Assembly (NCBI RefSeq): GCF_028680575.1
Contig: NZ_JAPCKI010000009.1
Span: forward strand, 62,001-126,000
Source: Acidovorax benzenivorans
GTDB taxonomy: Bacteria; Pseudomonadota; Gammaproteobacteria; Burkholderiales; Burkholderiaceae_C
Reading direction: 5' to 3'
DNA: 64,000 bases
Numbering within the stretch: position 1 is the stretch's first letter; every line of letters starts with the position of its first letter. The translations under genes and the position numbers were made by a program. Below, one piece after another: positions 36,183-44,721 of this stretch. The notes under the pieces are model-generated. The model was not told where the DNA came from. It saw only the letters and a list, made by a program, of their open reading frames with translations, and searched no databases.

Positions 36183-38060
36183 CTACGCCGCCAGCACGTC
36201 CTGCAACGCCCGCGTGGCGGCCAAGGCACCCAGGCTCGACTCGGTAAAGCCGCCGTGCAGCACTACCCCCGTGGCTGCCTGCTTTGCCTCGTGTTTGGCC
36301 ACCGCCGCCAGGTTAGCCACTTCTTCGGCATGCCGAAAACGGCCGGGTGTGATGCGCACCGCGCCAATGGCCAGCGTGGTGCACGGAAAGAACCGCTGTA
36401 CGCCATGCCGGTCCTCGGCGTGGATGCCGCCCGCCAGCCGGGCGCTGTCGTCAAACAGCGTGACGGCCTCGCGCGCAAACTCGTCCACGATGTTCTTGCA
36501 GCGCTGCAGCCAGTTGCTGCTCTGGAAGATCAGCATGAAATCATCGCCGCCCACATGGCCCACAAAGTCGCGCCGTGCATCGCAATGTGCGGTGGCCAGG
36601 CGCGCCACCAAGCGGATCATCTGGTCGCCGCGCCAGTAGCCGTAGTGGTCGTTGAAGGGCTTGAAGTTGTTCAGGTCCGCATAGCAGGCCACGAACTCGG
36701 CTCCGCTTTCCAGCAAGCGCTGGATGTGCAGGCTGATGGGAATGTTGCCAGGCAAAAAGGTCAGCGGGTTGGCGTGGCGCGCTGCCTCGATGCGGGTCTC
36801 GGTCACGGCGCGCACCAGCTGGTCGCCCGTGCCCAGGCCCAGGTAGCGGCCGTTGTCGGTGACGATGTAGCCGTCGCTCAGGTAGCGCTGGTCCTGCGAG
36901 GTGAGGATGCCCACAAGCTGGTCCACATCGCAGTCCAGCTCGACCACACGCGGCGCCAGATTGGCAAACGCCAGGCAGGACTTGCGGCCATGCACCTCGC
37001 GAAAGTACGGCGTGGCGTAGTGGTTCATGAACTGCTGGCGGTTGATGAGGGCCACCGGGCGCGACCCTTCCACCACCGCCAGCGCGTGCAGGTCCGTGTG
37101 CTGGCGGAACAAGGCCGCCACGGCATCGTTGCTGGTGGCAGGCGATGCGGTGGGTGCCTGCACCACCAGCAGGCTGCGCAGGATGCCCGGACGCGCGGTC
37201 TGCCCCAGGTGCGGCAGCACGGCCACGCGGCGGTCGTGCATCACCTCCAGTGCCGCGTCGTCCACCGCCTCGCGCGGGGCCATGGCCGGGCGGCCCAGCA
37301 GCCAGCCCTGGCCCAGGGGGATGTCCAGGTCGCGCAGCGCGCGCAGGTCGTCGCGGGTTTCGATGCCTTCGGCGATGAGCTGGGTGCCAAACACGTCGGC
37401 AATGCCTTTGATGGCCTGCAGCATCTGCAGGTTCTCGGGGTGGTCGCTGATGTCGCGGATGAAGTATTTGTCGATCTTCACGAAGTCGGGCTTCACCTCG
37501 GACCACAGCCTGAGGCTGGAGCGGCCATCGCCAAAGTCGTCCAGCGCCAGCCGCGCGCCGCAGGCATGCACGGCCTTGATGGCCTGGCGCAGCTGGGGCA
37601 TGTCGGTCACGCGTTCGTGCTCGGTGATCTCCAGCACCAGCATGCGGGCGCTCAGGCCCAGGCTGCGCACGGTGTTGCCCAGTTCTGTGGCGCCGATCAG
37701 CTGGACGCCATGCACCAGGGCGTCGGCGCTGATGTTCACAAACAGCCGGCCGGGGGCGTCGTGGCGTCCCCATTGCTCCAGCGCGGTGAAAACGCACAGC
37801 AGCTCAAAGTCCTGCAGGATGCCCTCGCGCTGTGCCAGGTCGAGCAGGTTGTCGGGGGTGTGCAAAGGGGTGTTCTGGGGGCCCCGGATCAGCGCTTCGT
37901 GCGCGTACACCTGGCCCTCGCGCAGGTCGGCCAGGGGCTGGAACACGCAGTACAGCCCGCCCTCACGCATCAGCCGCGCCAGGGGGCCGGTGCCATGGCG
38001 GGCGGCGGGTGACAGCAGCGCCATCATTGCCTCCAGTCGGCTCCATGGGGTGTTGTGCAT
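36183..38060 (-). CDS. EAL-CBS-GGDEF cyclic-di-GMP protein
   Basis: 625 aa from MHNTPWSRLEAMMALLSPAA; a start at MMALL is possible. Order of domains: EAL first (about 20-270) with HEALIRGP, NISADALV, LEITEHE, LDDFGDGRSS, KIDKYFI and IAEGIET, all consistent with an active phosphodiesterase; a CBS-like pair (about 285-430); then GGDEF (about 440-600) with the variant GGDDF and no clear RxxD inhibitory site. No transmembrane segment. It may hydrolyse c-di-GMP and use the GGDDF/CBS part as a nucleotide sensor. GGDDF can be active, so cyclase activity is open. Confidence 0.9.
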   Translation of the reverse strand: MHNTPWSRLEAMMALLSPAARHGTGPLARLMREGGLYCVFQPLADLREGQVYAHEALIRGPQNTPLHTPDNLLDLAQREGILQDFELLCVFTALEQWGRHDAPGRLFVNISADALVHGVQLIGATELGNTVRSLGLSARMLVLEITEHERVTDMPQLRQAIKAVHACGARLALDDFGDGRSSLRLWSEVKPDFVKIDKYFIRDISDHPENLQMLQAIKGIADVFGTQLIAEGIETRDDLRALRDLDIPLGQGWLLGRPAMAPREAVDDAALEVMHDRRVAVLPHLGQTARPGILRSLLVVQAPTASPATSNDAVAALFRQHTDLHALAVVEGSRPVALINRQQFMNHYATPYFREVHGRKSCLAFANLAPRVVELDCDVDQLVGILTSQDQRYLSDGYIVTDNGRYLGLGTGDQLVRAVTETRIEAARHANPLTFLPGNIPISLHIQRLLESGAEFVACYADLNNFKPFNDHYGYWRGDQMIRLVARLATAHCDARRDFVGHVGGDDFMLIFQSSNWLQRCKNIVDEFAREAVTLFDDSARLAGGIHAEDRHGVQRFFPCTTLAIGAVRITPGRFRHAEEVANLAAVAKHEAKQAATGVVLHGGFTESSLGALAATRALQDVLAA

Positions 38061-38160
38061 GGCTGTTGTGGGTCCCTGAGCAAGGTGCTGACGATACCTG
38101 TGGCGTGTGACAGACTGGTTACAGCAACGTGACTGGTACTGCCGCTGCACAATGCGCGGC

Positions 38161-39516
38161 ATGCACCCAGAAAACCAGCCAGCCAGCCCCTCCCTGCCGG
38201 ACTACCGCACCCATCCCCGCGCTTTTCTGAAGGCGCTGTTTGATGCCGCCGTGCACAGCGCGCAGCCCTTGCATGGCATGCGCCAGTGGTTGCCCCAGCC
38301 GCCCAGTCGCGAGAGCGGGGGGCGCACCCTGGTGCTGGGCGCGGGCAAGGCGGGTGGCGCCATGGCCCAGGCACTGGAGGCCCTGTGGCCGCAGGACGCG
38401 CCCCTGTCGGGCCTGGTGGTCACGCGCTACGGGCATGTGCCGCCCCGGCCCGCGGGCGTGCCCCAGCGCATCGAGGTCGTCGAGGCTGCGCACCCCGTGC
38501 CCGATGCGGCCGGGCTGGCTGCGGCGCAGTGCATCCTGGACCTGACCCAGGGGTTGACGGAGAACGACCTGGTCCTGTGCCTGATCTCAGGCGGGGGCTC
38601 GTCCCTGCTCACCTTGCCCTGCGATGGCGTGACGCTGGAAGACAAACAGCGCATCAACCGCGCTCTGCTCGACAGCGGCGCCCACATTGGTGAGATGAAC
38701 TGCGTGCGCAAGCACCTCTCGCGCATCAAGGGCGGGCGACTGGCGGCGGCCTGTGCCCCGGCGCGCGTGGTCACGCTCACCATCAGCGACGTGCCGGGAG
38801 ACGACCCCTCTGTGATCGCCAGCGGCCCCACCGTGCCCGATGCGACCACCTGCGCCGATGCGCTGGCCATTCTGGCGCGCTATGGCATCGACGTGCCCCC
38901 GGCCATCCGCACCGCGCTGGAGGCGGGCGGCCTGGAGACACCCAAACCCGGCGACGCCCGTTTTGCCGGCCATGCGGTGCACATGATTGCCACGCCCCAG
39001 CAGGCGCTGGAGGCCGCCGCCGCGCTGGCCCGTTCGGCGGGGCTGCCCGCGTATGTGTTGTCGGACGAGATCGAAGGCGAATCGCGCGAGGTGGGCAAGG
39101 TGCATGCGGCGCTGGCCCGTGCCGTGGCGCGGCGCGGCCAGCCGTTTGCGGCGCCGTGCGTGATCTTGTCGGGGGGGGAGACCACGGTCACCGTGCGTCC
39201 GCGCGCTCAGGGCGTGCCCCGGGGGCGGGGCGGGCGAGCGGGCGAGTTTTGCCTGGGCCTGGCGCAGGCGCTGCAGGGCGAGCCCGCCGTGTGGGCGCTG
39301 GCGGCCGACACCGACGGCATCGACGGCAGCGAAGACAACGCGGGGGCCTTTGTGTGTCCTGACACATTGGCGCGCGCCGGCGCTGCAGGCCTGCGCATCG
39401 ACGACCACCTGGCGCGCAACGACGCCTGGGGATTTTTTGCGGGGCTCGACGACCTGCTGGTCACCGGCCCCACACACACCAACGTGAACGATTTCCGGGT
39501 GCTACTGATTTTGTAG
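38161..39516 (+). CDS. Glycerate 2-kinase (MOFRL family)
   Basis: 451 aa from MHPENQPASPSLPDYRTHPR; other in-frame Met codons lie 3 and 18 codons upstream. The N-terminal DUF4147 domain has LVLGAGKAGGAMAQALE, SGGGSSLL and RKHLSRIKGGRLA. The C-terminal MOFRL domain has SGGETTVTVR, GRAGEFCLGLA, ALAADTDGIDGSEDNAG and FGDLLVTGPTHTNVND-like (here GLDDLLVTGPTHTNVND). It phosphorylates glycerate to 2-phosphoglycerate, the exit from glyoxylate via tartronate semialdehyde. The last codons and the TAG stop lie in repeat R5. Confidence 0.92.
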   Translation: MHPENQPASPSLPDYRTHPRAFLKALFDAAVHSAQPLHGMRQWLPQPPSRESGGRTLVLGAGKAGGAMAQALEALWPQDAPLSGLVVTRYGHVPPRPAGVPQRIEVVEAAHPVPDAAGLAAAQCILDLTQGLTENDLVLCLISGGGSSLLTLPCDGVTLEDKQRINRALLDSGAHIGEMNCVRKHLSRIKGGRLAAACAPARVVTLTISDVPGDDPSVIASGPTVPDATTCADALAILARYGIDVPPAIRTALEAGGLETPKPGDARFAGHAVHMIATPQQALEAAAALARSAGLPAYVLSDEIEGESREVGKVHAALARAVARRGQPFAAPCVILSGGETTVTVRPRAQGVPRGRGGRAGEFCLGLAQALQGEPAVWALAADTDGIDGSEDNAGAFVCPDTLARAGAAGLRIDDHLARNDAWGFFAGLDDLLVTGPTHTNVNDFRVLLIL

Positions 39517-39549
39517 CTGCTCAGGCATATTGCACTGGCGCTTGGGGCC
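39504..39549 (+). repeat. AGCT/GCGC dispersed repeat, copy R5, containing the glycerate kinase stop codon
   Basis: TACTGATTTTGTAGCTGC, a degenerate GC half, 10 nt, GGCGCTTGGGGCC. The TAG at 39514-39516 that ends the glycerate kinase gene is part of the TAGCTGC motif. Confidence 0.65.
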
Positions 39550-39578
39550 GCTGGGGCTTGAAAAAGGCCCCAGGCGCC
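39537..39578. terminator. Hairpin between convergent glycerate kinase and porin genes
   Basis: GGCGCTTGGGGCC at 39537-39549 pairs with GGCCCCAGGCGCC at 39566-39578 (one mismatch) around a loop containing AAAAA. It could terminate both genes. It overlaps the end of repeat R5. Confidence 0.6.
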
Positions 39579-39589
39579 ATGTGCAGGAC

Positions 39590-40630
39590 TCAGAACCGGT
39601 GGCGGATGCCCACGCCAAAGCTGTTGCCCTTGGTCTGGTTGGTGATGCGGTCGTTCATGGCCATCACGTACACATCCGTGCGCTTGGACAGGAAGTAGTC
39701 GTACCCCACGGTGAAGGTCTTGCGCGAGATGTCGGTGGCTGTCATCTTGGTCTGTGCCCACGATGCCAGCACCTTGCCTGTGGCGCCTGCAGGCACCGAC
39801 ACCCCCAGTTGTGTGGTCTTGGCCTTGTTGGTGGTGTTGTCGGCCTTGGCCTGGCCGTAGCTGGCAAAGGCCTTCACGATGGCAAAGTCGTAGGCGCCGC
39901 CCAGCATCCAGTCGGTCTTGGTGGTGCCCAGGTAGGTGCTGGGCACGGCGGGGTTGCTCATCTGGTCGCGCTCGTAAAAGCCGGTGACGGTGATGGGGCC
40001 GTTGAAGTACAGCGCGTTGATGCCCACGTTCTTCTTGCTGCTGTCGCCGGCGACCTCGCCAAACTGGTAGTGCAGGTTGGCGGTCAGCCCACCCAGGTTG
40101 GGCGTGCTGTAGATGATTTCGTTGGACCAGCCCGTGTCGGACGGCGTGGTGGAACCCCAGCCCGTGCCGTTGAACAGGGGCACGTTCATGTGCAGGATCA
40201 GCGGAGCGAACGTGAACGAGTCGCCCAGCGGGTTCGACAGGATGGAAGGCAGAAAGTTGGGAGCCATACCGCGCCCCACGGTCACGGTGCCCCAGCTGTC
40301 GCTCAGGCCCACGTTGGCATCGCGCGAGAAGAAGGTGTCGTTGGCAAAGCGGCCTTGAATGCCGCTGTCCACCTTGATGAACGAGGTGAGCGCAAAGTTG
40401 GCCCTGAGCCCACCGCCCAGGTCCTCGGTGCCCTTAAACCCGAACCACGAAGTGGTCATGCCGCCGCTGTTGACCACCTTGCTGCTGCCAGCGTCACCGG
40501 CGTTTTTCATGGAGCCGACAAACACGTCGGTCAGGCCCATCAACTGGACCGAGCTTTGGGCCTGTGCCCCGGTGGTGCACAGCAGCGCGCCGCCGAGCGA
40601 TAGAGACAGTGCGATCAGGTTTTTTTTCAT
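39590..40630 (-). CDS. Gram-negative porin (Omp32-like, porin_4 family)
   Basis: 346 aa from MKKNLIALSLSLGGALLCTT with an AQAQ cleavage site, typical for a 16-strand trimeric porin of this size. Features: SSVQLMGLTDVFVGSMKNAG at the first strand, WFGFKGTEDLGGGLRANFAL, GTVTVGRGMAP and the C-terminal NSFGVGIRHRF ending in Phe, the outer-membrane assembly signal. A general anion- or solute-permeable porin of the Comamonadaceae type. The Crp/Fnr gene is divergent and may respond to conditions that alter porin level. Confidence 0.93.
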   Translation of the reverse strand: MKKNLIALSLSLGGALLCTTGAQAQSSVQLMGLTDVFVGSMKNAGDAGSSKVVNSGGMTTSWFGFKGTEDLGGGLRANFALTSFIKVDSGIQGRFANDTFFSRDANVGLSDSWGTVTVGRGMAPNFLPSILSNPLGDSFTFAPLILHMNVPLFNGTGWGSTTPSDTGWSNEIIYSTPNLGGLTANLHYQFGEVAGDSSKKNVGINALYFNGPITVTGFYERDQMSNPAVPSTYLGTTKTDWMLGGAYDFAIVKAFASYGQAKADNTTNKAKTTQLGVSVPAGATGKVLASWAQTKMTATDISRKTFTVGYDYFLSKRTDVYVMAMNDRITNQTKGNSFGVGIRHRF

Positions 40631-40925
40631 GGAGTCATTCCTGGGGATGAAATCGCCGGATGTCCGGCTGGTGCAAGAGGGAGTGGCGGCCCCCTGTTGC
40701 ACCGTGGTGCACGGGTGGGGGCAGCCGGTGGTGCATCGCAAGTTCCATGCCCTGGTGAAACACCTTTTTACAACGCTGCTGAACCCTTCTGCACGCGCTC
40801 TTGCACGTTGGTGGCGCAGTTTTCGTGTGTTTTGGCGCAAACCTGGGGCGCGCGGGGCGGGCGAGATGGTGCGCCTTTGATGTGGCTCAATGCCGCAGGC
40901 GCAGCCGCACGGCAAAGTGGTCTCC

Positions 40926-41549
40926 ATGCTGCCATCTACCCTTTTTTCTCTGCCCGCTGACACCGAGGTGATCGCTCCCGGCGAAGTGCTGCGCAGGCGC
41001 AACGAGGTGCTGACGACGGTGTTGCACCTCGAAAGTGGCCGCGTGCTGCGCGGTGTGCTGGACGACGGTTTTCTGCGCCACCAGTTGGGCGCGGTCGAGG
41101 GGCCGTTCTGGCTCGACGCCGCTTCGGCCCTGATGGGCCTGCCACTGCCGGTGGACATGGTGGCCGACACCCGCGTGCATGTGCGGCGCGTTCCCATCGA
41201 AGAGTTTCGCCGCAGCCTGGCCGCCATGCCCGCAAGCGCGCGCAGCCTGTTGCTGGACATGGCCCAGGGCTACCGGCAGCAGTCTGAACTGGCTGTGAGC
41301 CGCCTGGCACAAGACGCCGAATCGCGCTGCGCGCAATGGCTGCTGAACCATGCCCAGTCCGACCACAGCGGCGCCATGCAAGTGACCCTGCACCAGCGCA
41401 AACGCCTGATCGCCGCCCAACTGGGCATCGCACCCGAGACCTTCTCGCGCGTGTTGCGCCACTTGCGGGAGCTGGGCCTGATCCACGGCACCGGCAATGT
41501 GCTGGCGCTGCCCCAGCCGCGGGCATTGCAGTCGATGGCGGGCTGCTAG
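40926..41549 (+). CDS. Crp/Fnr-family transcriptional regulator
   Basis: 207 aa from MLPSTLFSLPADTEVIAPGE; a start 12 codons upstream is possible. The N-terminal cupin-like cNMP-binding domain (to about residue 120) lacks the full cAMP pocket motif and the Fnr cysteines, so the ligand is unknown. The C-terminal helix-turn-helix is TLHQRKRLIAAQLGIAPETFSRVLRHLRELG (about 155-185, motif core QLGIAPETFSR). It is divergent from the porin gene across 295 bp and followed by a diguanylate cyclase. Confidence 0.87.
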   Translation: MLPSTLFSLPADTEVIAPGEVLRRRNEVLTTVLHLESGRVLRGVLDDGFLRHQLGAVEGPFWLDAASALMGLPLPVDMVADTRVHVRRVPIEEFRRSLAAMPASARSLLLDMAQGYRQQSELAVSRLAQDAESRCAQWLLNHAQSDHSGAMQVTLHQRKRLIAAQLGIAPETFSRVLRHLRELGLIHGTGNVLALPQPRALQSMAGC

Positions 41550-41833
41550 GGCCTCCTTTGCACAAACCGCCGCGCCGCGCGCATCTGTGGCGCCAGGCCG
41601 ATGCGGCAAGGCCTGCTGCGTAGGGTCTTTTGGCTGCACACACAGCGCCGGGTGCCCTCCGCAGATCCCTGTCCTGCGCTTGCAGGCTCAGGGTTTTTCC
41701 TTGGCTTTTACCAAGGGTTCCACCCAGGCCCCTGGGCACAGGGCCTGCGTATATTCGTTGGGACATGTCTGTCGTGACCCGTCCCAATGCCCCATTCTGA
41801 GCGTGCCCACCAGCCTCCTGTGCGGGAGCGTCC

Positions 41834-43954
41834 ATGACGCCGCCCCCCGCCCCTGCGGCTGCGCCGGACCCCGCGCCGGGCTGGCTGGTGCCCGGAGCAC
41901 TGGTGCTGCGGCTCATGCTGGTGGCGGCGCTGGCGGTGGCCCTGTCGGGGTCCGTGGCGGCCTGGCTGGTAACGCGCGCCTCGGGGCAGGAGGCCATGCG
42001 CCGGATGGTGAGCCAGCAGACCGATGAGGTCGAAGTGGTGGCCCGGTTGCTGGCCAGCAAAATCGAACAAAGCCAGAAGGTGCTGCGCACCGTGGCTGCA
42101 GGCATCACGCCGGGCATGCTGGAGTCACCCTCGTCGCTGGAATGGCTGCTGCAGCAGGGCCTGCCCGCCGTGCAGTTCTTCGACACCATGCAGGTGGCCC
42201 GCGACAACGGCGAACTGCGCCTGAGCCTGCGCGCCGGGCAGCTGGAAAAAGCCGCCGACCTCGACCCCACTGAACGCGATGCCCTGCGCCGCACGCTGGT
42301 GGATGGCAAGCCGCTGGTGTCTGAGCTGATCACCGGGCGCACGGGCGAGGCGCGGGTCATGTTCACCATGCCGCTGCACCGCGAAGACGGCACGGTCATG
42401 GGCGTGGTGGCCGGGGCGTTGCGCCTGCAGTCCCAAAGCCTGCTGCCGCCGTCCATGACGCTGCCTGCGCGCGATGACTCGCAGCTCATCGTCTTCACGC
42501 GTGATGGCACCATCCTGTCGCACTCCGACCCCACCCGCGTACTGGGCCAGGTGCGTGACGAAGTGGGCCTGGCTCCCGTGTACACGCGCTGGCAAAGCCA
42601 GGCCCAGCCTGTGGTGGGGCGGGGCATGACCCATGTGCAGTCCGACCACATCGTGAGCATGGCGGGCATGCCGCTGCCGCAGTGGATCGTGGCGCGGGTG
42701 AGCCAGTCGCAGGCGCTGCTGGCACCGCTGCGCGGCGCCCAGCGCGAAGCCTGGTGGCTGGCGGTGGCCAGCATGGCGCTGTGCATGCTGCTGGCCGTGG
42801 CCCTGATGGGCTGGATGGCGCAGCCCCTGGCGCAGCTCACCTTCAAGGCGCGCCAACTGCTCAAGACCAGCACGCGCCAGCGGCCAGAGACAGAAATGCA
42901 CTGGCCTCAGGCGGGGGGCGAGGTGGGGGACCTGGTGCGGGTGTTCCAGGGCCTGGTGCAGCAAGGCAGCCTGCAGCAGTCGCGCAAGGACACGGTGGTC
43001 GGCCAGTTTCAGGCCGTGCTGGACAGCGCCACAGTGGGCATCGTCATCACGCGCCACGGCATGCTGGAGGTGGTGAGCCACCAGGCCTGCGTGATGCTGG
43101 GCTACACCGCGCAAGAGCTGCAGGGCCGCCCCTCGCGCACCGTGTACGCCAGCGACGCGGACTATGCCCAGGTGGGCGACCGCGTGCGGGCCGAGGTGGC
43201 GGCGCACGGCGCGTTCGATGGCGACATCTGCTTTTTGCGCAAGGACGGCACCCCCGTGTGGGCCCGCGTGCAGGGCCGGGGCGTGCGCCCCGAGGAGGTG
43301 CACGGCGGCACCGTGTGGATCCTGGAAGACATCACCGCCGCGCGCGAGGCCCAGGTGCAGAAGTCCTGGGGCCGTATGCACGATGCGCTGACGCAGCTGT
43401 ATAACCGCGCCGCGTTTGACGAGCGTCTGGGCCAGTTGATGACCGAGCGGTCTGCCCGCCAGCGCGCTCCCGCTCTGGAAGAGGAGGGTGGCGAGGCCCA
43501 GGGCGACGGTGTGGTGCTGTTCCTCGACCTGGACCATTTCACCGTGGTCAACGACATTGCGGGCCACGACGCGGGCGACGATGTGCTGCGGCATGTGGCC
43601 CGTTTGCTGGTGTCCCATGTGCGCCAGATCGGTTGGGCGGCGCGTCTGGGTGGGGACGAGTTCGCGGTGGTGTTGCCCGGCTGTGCGCTGGCGCGTGGCC
43701 AGGCGGTGGCCGAGCAGCTGCGTGCGGCGGTGCGCGCGTGGGAGCCGTCGTACCAGGGGCGCAGTTTTACGCTGGGGGTGAGCATTGGGCTGGTGGTGCT
43801 GGATGCCAGCCTGCAGGATGTGCCGTCGGTGTTGTATGCGGCGGACATGGCTTGTTATGACGCCAAGCGGGCGGGGCGCAACCGGGTGGAGACGCGGCAT
43901 GCGCGGGATGTGTCGGTGACTTCTTCGGGGCGGATGGCGTTGGGGCCGGTTTGA
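41834..43954 (+). CDS. Membrane diguanylate cyclase with Cache-like sensor and PAS domain
   Basis: 706 aa. TM1 is at about residues 20-45 (LVPGALVLRLMLVAALAVAL). A periplasmic double-Cache-like sensor reaches to about 300 (QFFDTMQVARDNGELRLSL; DDSQLIVFTRDGTILSHSDP), TM2 is near 305-330, a short HAMP-like region follows, PAS is at about 385-505 and GGDEF at about 520-690 with GGDEF near residue 606 (WAARLGGDEFAVVL). No clear RxxD site. Likely makes c-di-GMP on sensing an external signal. The stop is followed by repeat R6. Confidence 0.92.
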   Translation: MTPPPAPAAAPDPAPGWLVPGALVLRLMLVAALAVALSGSVAAWLVTRASGQEAMRRMVSQQTDEVEVVARLLASKIEQSQKVLRTVAAGITPGMLESPSSLEWLLQQGLPAVQFFDTMQVARDNGELRLSLRAGQLEKAADLDPTERDALRRTLVDGKPLVSELITGRTGEARVMFTMPLHREDGTVMGVVAGALRLQSQSLLPPSMTLPARDDSQLIVFTRDGTILSHSDPTRVLGQVRDEVGLAPVYTRWQSQAQPVVGRGMTHVQSDHIVSMAGMPLPQWIVARVSQSQALLAPLRGAQREAWWLAVASMALCMLLAVALMGWMAQPLAQLTFKARQLLKTSTRQRPETEMHWPQAGGEVGDLVRVFQGLVQQGSLQQSRKDTVVGQFQAVLDSATVGIVITRHGMLEVVSHQACVMLGYTAQELQGRPSRTVYASDADYAQVGDRVRAEVAAHGAFDGDICFLRKDGTPVWARVQGRGVRPEEVHGGTVWILEDITAAREAQVQKSWGRMHDALTQLYNRAAFDERLGQLMTERSARQRAPALEEEGGEAQGDGVVLFLDLDHFTVVNDIAGHDAGDDVLRHVARLLVSHVRQIGWAARLGGDEFAVVLPGCALARGQAVAEQLRAAVRAWEPSYQGRSFTLGVSIGLVVLDASLQDVPSVLYAADMACYDAKRAGRNRVETRHARDVSVTSSGRMALGPV

Positions 43955-43956
43955 GG

Positions 43957-44013
43957 TGTTTTGGGCTGTATGTGCTTTTGGGATAAGCGCTGGTAGCTAT
44001 TGATTTTGTAGTG
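43957..44013 (-). repeat. AGCT/GCGC dispersed repeat, copy R6
   Basis: Plus strand: TTTTGGGCTG, 12 nt, GGATAAGCGCTGGTAGCTAT, TGATTTTGTAGT. It starts 3 bp after the diguanylate cyclase stop. A 26-bp stretch is an exact inverted match to R7 on the other side of the large palindrome. Confidence 0.8.
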
Positions 44014-44040
44014 TTCGATCTGGTGACCTGATCATGAAGA

Positions 44041-44068
44041 CCGTTCGGGCTGAGCCTGTCGAAGCCGG
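44041..44068 (+). repeat. Copy of the widespread TTCGACAGGCTCAG-type repeat
   Basis: CCGTTCGGGCTGAGCCTGTC followed by GAAG. This short sequence is common between genes in many proteobacteria. Only one copy is seen in the window. Identification is from recognition, not a search. Confidence 0.5.
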
Positions 44069-44099
44069 GGCGTGCTGATTTGAAAGGCGTGCTTGTGTT

Positions 44100-44626
44100 G
44101 AGGGCGGAGGCCGGGAGTCGCCCGGCATGCGAGTAACTTTCTTTTGTTTCGCCAAAAGAAAGTCACCAAAGAAAAGGCGACCCCCAGTCTGCGACCCCTT
44201 CGCTGCGCTACGGGGCAACCGCCCCGCCGCAGGCGCAGCCAGCAGGGGTGGGACAGCCGGACATCCAAACAGCCGAACAGCCATGCGGGCCATTGCTTCG
44301 CTCGGCCCTACCTCGCGGGCGCAAGCGCCTCGCGCTGCGCAAACCTGGGCCGAGCGCAGCAAAGGCCCGTGTGGATGTCCTACTCCCTTTGCCCCTCTGG
44401 ATGCGCCGAGGAGCGCAGGGTTTGGCGGATCAGGGCTCGCGATTGTTTGAGCGTAGTGAAACGAAGCGAGTTCGAGCGAGACCCCGTCAAACCCGAGCAC
44501 CGCAGGTTGCCCCGGCGCGAAGCGCAGGGGACGCAGACAGCGGGGTCGCCTTTCTTTTGGGTACTTTTCTTTGGCGAAGCAAAGAAAAGTACCTCGCATG
44601 CCGGGCGACTCCCGGCCTCCGCCCTC
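44100..44626. repeat. Large nested inverted-repeat element with perfect 34-bp terminal repeats
   Basis: The ends 44100-44133 and 44593-44626 are exact 34-bp inverted repeats. Pairing continues imperfectly inward to about 44220/44500, including CTTTCTTTTG and CAAAAGAAAG-type stretches. Inside are two more arms: 44259-44308 with 44347-44380 (containing GGACATCCA/TGGATGTCC) and 44418-44424 with 44488-44494 plus inner GCTCGC/GCGAGC-like pairs. No transposase. Related sequences are common in Comamonadaceae and Xanthomonadaceae intergenic DNA as I recall them. Confidence 0.8.
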
Positions 44627-44663
44627 ACCAAAGGCATGCGGCTCAATCAGCGCACGCAACCAA

Positions 44664-44719
44664 AAACTACAAAATCAATAGCTACCAGCGCATATCCCAC
44701 TACCGCAAGCAGCCAAAAA
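44664..44719 (+). repeat. AGCT/GCGC dispersed repeat, copy R7
   Basis: ACTACAAAATCAATAGCTAC, CAGCGC, 12 nt, GCAAGCAGCC. It ends 2 bp after the xdhB stop codon on the minus strand, so R6 and R7 hold the same position and orientation relative to their own genes. Confidence 0.8.
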
Positions 44720-44721
44720 CA

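Larger units (their letters stand above)
43955..44721. other. Convergent intergenic region packed with repeats
   Basis: 767 bp between the diguanylate cyclase and xdhB stops. From the outside in: AGCT/GCGC repeats R6 and R7 in inverted orientation, one copy of the CTGAGCCTGTCGAAG element (44041-44068) on the left, and the large nested palindrome 44100-44626. The open frames across it have no coding character. Confidence 0.8.

Noticed and set aside
36114-38012. 632-codon plus-strand open frame antisense to the EAL/GGDEF gene
   Set aside because: The minus strand encodes complete EAL and GGDEF motifs; the plus-strand product has shadow-frame composition.
41834-43954. Frameshift or truncation of the diguanylate cyclase
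   Set aside because: All expected segments (TM1, Cache-like sensor, TM2, PAS, GGDEF) read through in one frame with a normal length.
44100-44626. Insertion sequence with transposase
   Set aside because: Terminal inverted repeats are perfect, but there is no open frame with transposase features inside; at most a non-autonomous element.
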